Positions 60,134-64,000 of a stretch of DNA of 64,000 nt are shown one piece after another; positions within the stretch are counted from its first letter, which is position 1, and each line of letters opens with the position of its first letter. The notes beneath the pieces are model-generated. The model was not told where the DNA came from. It did not search any database and worked only from the letters and a program-made list of their open reading frames with translations. The stretch covers positions 12,064,095 through 12,128,094 of the forward strand of contig CP099842.1 of the NCBI GenBank assembly GCA_030062745.1, given 5' to 3'. The translations under genes were made by a program, and so were the position numbers. Origin of the DNA: Capitulum mitella. Taxonomy: Eukaryota > Arthropoda > Thecostraca > Pollicipedomorpha > Pollicipedidae.

Positions 60134-63100
60134 AGGGAAATGGGTGATAATAACAAAAAGAAAGGCTGCAATAGATGAAAGATCGGCCAAAAAGTATAGA
60201 ACAAAACATCGCGAAGAAAAGAAATTCACTAAGAAGTCACTAAGAATTCACTAAGAATCCAAATCACTAAGAAAAGAAATTGTTACACATTTTGTGGTTA
60301 AAAGGAAATGCTTTGGGAGTGCCGTTTTCTAAAGGTACCGTAGTGCAAGAGGCCTATTGATATGAGCCTAACTAATGCTCCTCCAGGTCTTGCCAATGTT
60401 TGTCGTTAGAAAGCCAGTCTTGAATCATAATTGTATGTGAAAAGAAAGCATGGATGTGGTTTGCAGAAAATGATTGTGGGTGCCCAAAATGCATGTAGGG
60501 GCATCCAGAAATTACGTATCGGAAGGGAAAGGGGTCATGACAGGCGTTCATGCCTAAAGTTCGGAGAAATGAATCTAAAAAGGTATCACGGGAGGCAAAT
60601 TACGGAAGGATGACTTCCGTAAATCACAGATGGCTTTACGGCGGCGACATCCTTAAAGGGAATATATCTGGTTTTTCTGTTGTCCCAAAAACGCACCCCG
60701 TGGAATATTTAAGATTTCTTATGGATTATCATGTAAATGAAAAGTGTTTTTCGGTCATCTTGGACCAATATTTCCATGCATTTTAGTTATTGTGTTTATC
60801 GACAGTGATATCGGTAGGCAAAATACAATACAAAATACTAGAGAAAGGAGCCAATCAGTGAGCGGAAAATACGTAGGTAAACCTTTGACGAACCCGATCC
60901 ATAGCCGACACTCTGCCTTGCTGTACCAGATGCAGTTACATAGGGCAGCGACGATTGTTTTGACGAACAACACTAACGTATTTCGACCTACTCACGTAAC
61001 ACGTAATACGTACCTGCCAGGGGGGTTCAAGGAACAACAGCGGTACTTGCCTGATTCCATGATGGCCGCCGTCATAATTTTGGCGTTTGTCAACTGATGT
61101 AAGCTTCGACATCGCTGAGGCTAACGATACGCTAACCCGATTCATCGACGATTTTAGTGTTGAAAAGAAAATGGGGTAAATGGATAAAACTTAAGCTGGC
61201 AGCCAGCGTGCTTATCTTCCCCAGTAAAATATGAGTAAACGAGAGCGAGTTGGCAATAATGAATGGTACCCAATCTTTGATTCATAAAAATGTCCTCTTC
61301 ATTCGTACGTGCACAGTTAAAAAATCACGATTTGAATAAATACGTTCCGTTTAATGGAGGACCGTTCTCCAGGACCCGGCTTGGAACATCGTTACTCGGT
61401 GGGTGGTGGGGAAAGCAACTGGTGGGTGACATTGAAGTAAATGAGTTCCGATTGTTGTTTACAAAGCCGATTTTAGGTGGTTAACGTCCTGGCACTGGGA
61501 ATACAACTATATTTCAATATTGAAACGTAATTTAAGTTGAAGGTGCCCAAATTGTATTGTGGGTGCCTATTTCCATTTTCTGGATGCCGGGGCACCCACA
61601 AAGAGATAAGAAACCACATCCCTAAAGACAGCTGGAATAAAAAGAGAACCTGTCCGAGTTCCGTTAGATGAGCACGGAAGTTCCGGTGCGATGCAGGGTT
61701 TATATCACCCCAAGTCAAGGCGCGGACTCATAAGCGCGTCCGTGTCCGAGCGCGACACATGGCCGACCGCGAGTCCCAGAGCATCAGCCAGTGACCTCCG
61801 ACCCCGGCCAGAGAGCCAGCGGCGACCACGTGACTTGAGCCGCCGCTCATCGCGTGAAGCCGGCCAGCCGGCGGGACACAGCTGGCACGGAACCAAAAAG
61901 CATGATTTCAGTATATTTGTTGTTGGTCAAAATGAACTTGGCTTGTGGGTCCCTCAGCTCCGTCCAACCATTTAAACAGAACGACATCCCTGGTTACACC
62001 CAAAGCCGGTTACCCATGGGCTAAACGCATTTCGTAGACGGGCTGGCCCGCGTGATTTCCTCGTTGCGTGCAACGTTTCGTTAGTAGGCAAACGTGAGAT
62101 TCATTCATTCAGGTAACGAAAGGCGCAAAATATTGTGAACGATTGCTTTGGTTGCAGGGTAGGCGGAAACATGAACTTTCAAAGGTCTCAACGTTCCTAC
62201 AAAATCTGAGTGTCCGAGGTGTCCGAGAAACTAATAGTCTTCTGCTACGTCTAAATTGTCGGCAAAGTTTGAAATGATGTTCTGCTGGTACTGGTTAGCA
62301 AACTTCAGGCTGGATGCAAGGGACAGTATCACTGGAGTCAGTGTATTTGATTGCGCTCAGAATATACGTAAGTCAATGGTAGCAGTACTTTGCAAAACAC
62401 GCCTACCCGGCCAACATTAGGGCTCATACCCCCAGCCCGACAGCTGGGAGGATGACCGGTCTCCCCTTGCCCCCGTCCCCCTCCCTCCCTGTTCCTATGC
62501 CACTGATTTTGCATCTCTACGGTAGTTCCTTAGATTCCGTTGACGTAAAGCTTGGATGCGCCGCTGCTTCAGGTCCCTGGAGACGTCCCTCTTTTGCCAA
62601 CATAAACCAGCTTTTTCGTTTAGAAATAGACGCGTTAAGTCTACCTATTTTAGTGGTGCAGAAAAAATAATTGCCAGATTGTCCACTGTCAAAGCAACAA
62701 CTTTGTCCACCTCAAAAAACATAAATTAATAAAATCCAAGTAACGCGCTTATACGGCGTCTGATGAATGCTACATAGTGCCCATGACGGGCTAAATTGGA
62801 CTACACTAGACGTTACGTTAGACTACGGCATTTTCCGCACCTATAGTGAAGGTAGCCGCTCAGACCGCCCCTGATACGACTTGACCCTGCTGCCTTAATT
62901 TAACGTACGCCTCGGCAGTACAATCCATTCACGCCCGTTGAATTCCGTTTGTTAGCACCCGTGGAAAGACGCCGATTTCACGCGGGATAAAAGGCCCGTT
63001 ATGGCGCCTGGCACCCTGTACAGAAAAATGAATAATTGCTTGTACACGCGATCACGCAGTGGTTAGCGTAACTGGGAATCCTCCTAGAATCATAAGAACT

Positions 63101-63261
63101 TCCGTGTTCCTATTCCGAGACACAACAAGCTCGGTCACGGGTTAACATAGTGGTGTTGTATGTTCGTCGATAAAGCACCGGAATAGGAACGGACCTAGTG
63201 CCCTGCCGTGCTGAGGAGGGGTGAGCGAGCACTCTCGCAGGTCACCCTAAAGAACCAACTA
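60134..63261. other. no gene recognised
   Basis: Moderately AT-rich. Frames at 60431-61097 and 61691-61975 have no recognisable domain. 61725-61880 is GC-rich. No RNA gene found; the tRNA-like word at 63057 does not fold as a tRNA. Confidence 0.35.
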
Positions 63262-63440
63262 AAACAGGGACGTAGCCAAGGAGGAGGCATGGGTTCATGG
63301 CCCTCTCCTGAGCTAAGTGGTCTACACTTGATATATGCGATTTCGCAGGAATACGTAATAGTGGTCATATATATGTTGCAAAAGCAAACATTACACGTTT
63401 TTCTATGCGTTAAACAAGATGTAAATTACATAAATTGCTG
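63262..63440 (-). mobile_element. poly-G-ended element, diverged copy 3, reverse orientation
   Basis: AGGGACGTAGCCAAGG at the left and, inside, GATTTCGCA-GAATACG-AATAGTG and TGTTGCAAAAGCAAACATTA, which is the reverse complement of 43510-43560. The G run is degraded. Confidence 0.6.
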
Positions 63441-63548
63441 CTTGATCAACGTCACGATCGAGTGATCCATTCGTTATTCGGTGCAAGTGTCCGCATCTAA
63501 TATCCGACCTTCTGAGCTGTGCGAGGTAAGGAAGAAATCCAGGCGGGC

Positions 63549-63927
63549 TTATTAAACAACAGGGTTTTGAATTCGCCAGGTAAATCTTTTCGTGCATTCG
63601 TTTCTCGCTCTATATATGTCGACTAGGCCCTGGTCTCCCATCAGTCTAGCAACTTCCTGTCTAGTCCTAACATTGTTTTTCTTGGCATAATTAAATGTAT
63701 CCGTGCTTTGAGAAAGCACCAAGTAAAAGTTGCCTGCCACTATTATTGGGAGCAGCTCTCTGTTCTGACATTCACCAATCGTTCTGTTAATATCAGCGAA
63801 GAAATGCGGGCTCTCTCTGTTTTGACCATATATGTTAACCAAGTACAGTTTAAGCTTACTTTCCAAGCTCAATTTTGTTTCAATGAATCTACCGTTTTCC
63901 TCGTCTATTACTTTTTAAAAAAAAAAC
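63549..63927 (-). pseudogene. LINE (non-LTR) endonuclease fragment
   Basis: On minus the frame reads VIDEENGRFIETK, LKLYLVNIYGQNRESPHFF, LLPIIVAGNFYLVL, GLVDIYRARNECTKRFTWRI: the apurinic-type endonuclease of non-LTR retrotransposons (L1/Tx1-like by the DIW-R-N-FTW block). The catalytic GDFN motif is GNFY here, losing the Asp, and the frame stops at 63552. Both ends are truncated and no reverse transcriptase follows. Confidence 0.75.
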
Positions 63928-64000
63928 CCCCAATTTTTTAAATAAAAAAGATTGCCGCACCCCTTGTGTTACCTGCACATGGTGCAATGATATCATTTCC

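Noticed and set aside
63050..63130. tRNA-like D-arm word CAGTGGTTAGCG
   Set aside because: No matching acceptor stem, anticodon arm or T-arm at proper distances.

Overview
The window is eukaryotic nuclear DNA: split genes with GT-AG introns, AATAAA signals, and several transposon classes. The best-read protein (a Pat1 homologue opening MSDSFFGFDT, as I recall from arthropod Pat1) and GC-rich exons suggest an arthropod, perhaps a crustacean. The phylum is inference; a species cannot be read from the sequence.

Layout. 0-16 kb is mostly repeats: a palindromic Penelope-like element (2.4-4.1 kb), a possible signal-peptide exon on the minus strand (5.8 kb), a dead piggyBac with TTAA target duplications (6.8-9.9 kb) and a 2.6-kb element of degenerate GGCCCCTGAGAC units (10.3-13.0 kb). 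16-33 kb is a divergent housekeeping pair: POLR2L/RPABC5 on minus (two short coding exons, 16.1-16.9 kb) and an 11-exon PATL1/Patr-1 gene on plus (20.5-32.2 kb). A CpG-retaining block at 19.4-20.5 kb separates them and both flanks are almost CpG-free, as expected of a promoter between two germline-methylated gene bodies. 35.7-40.4 kb is a two-exon PRRT3/PRRT4-like multi-pass membrane protein on minus, tail-to-tail with PATL1 and showing one unresolved frameshift. 43.9-45.3 kb is a Tc1 element with perfect 27-bp inverted repeats and a doubly damaged transposase. 45-64 kb is gene-poor: a second full copy and a fragment of the 2.6-kb element, a small family of poly-G-ended elements, a LINE endonuclease fragment, and four orphan exon-like segments.

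Main observation. In PATL1, splice junctions themselves have been expanded into minisatellites. Intron 3 starts inside ten 67-78-bp units, each carrying the exon end and the 5' splice site. Intron 4 ends in seven exactly 51-bp units, each with a branch-point-like CTGAC (CTAAT in the last) and an AG acceptor, all in the same reading frame. Intron 7 ends in about five 34-bp units with TGAC plus CAG. Introns 2, 6 and 8 have tandem TGAC motifs before the acceptor. Reading frames stay open through the first two arrays, so the gene may make length variants or tolerate slippage of splice-site choice.
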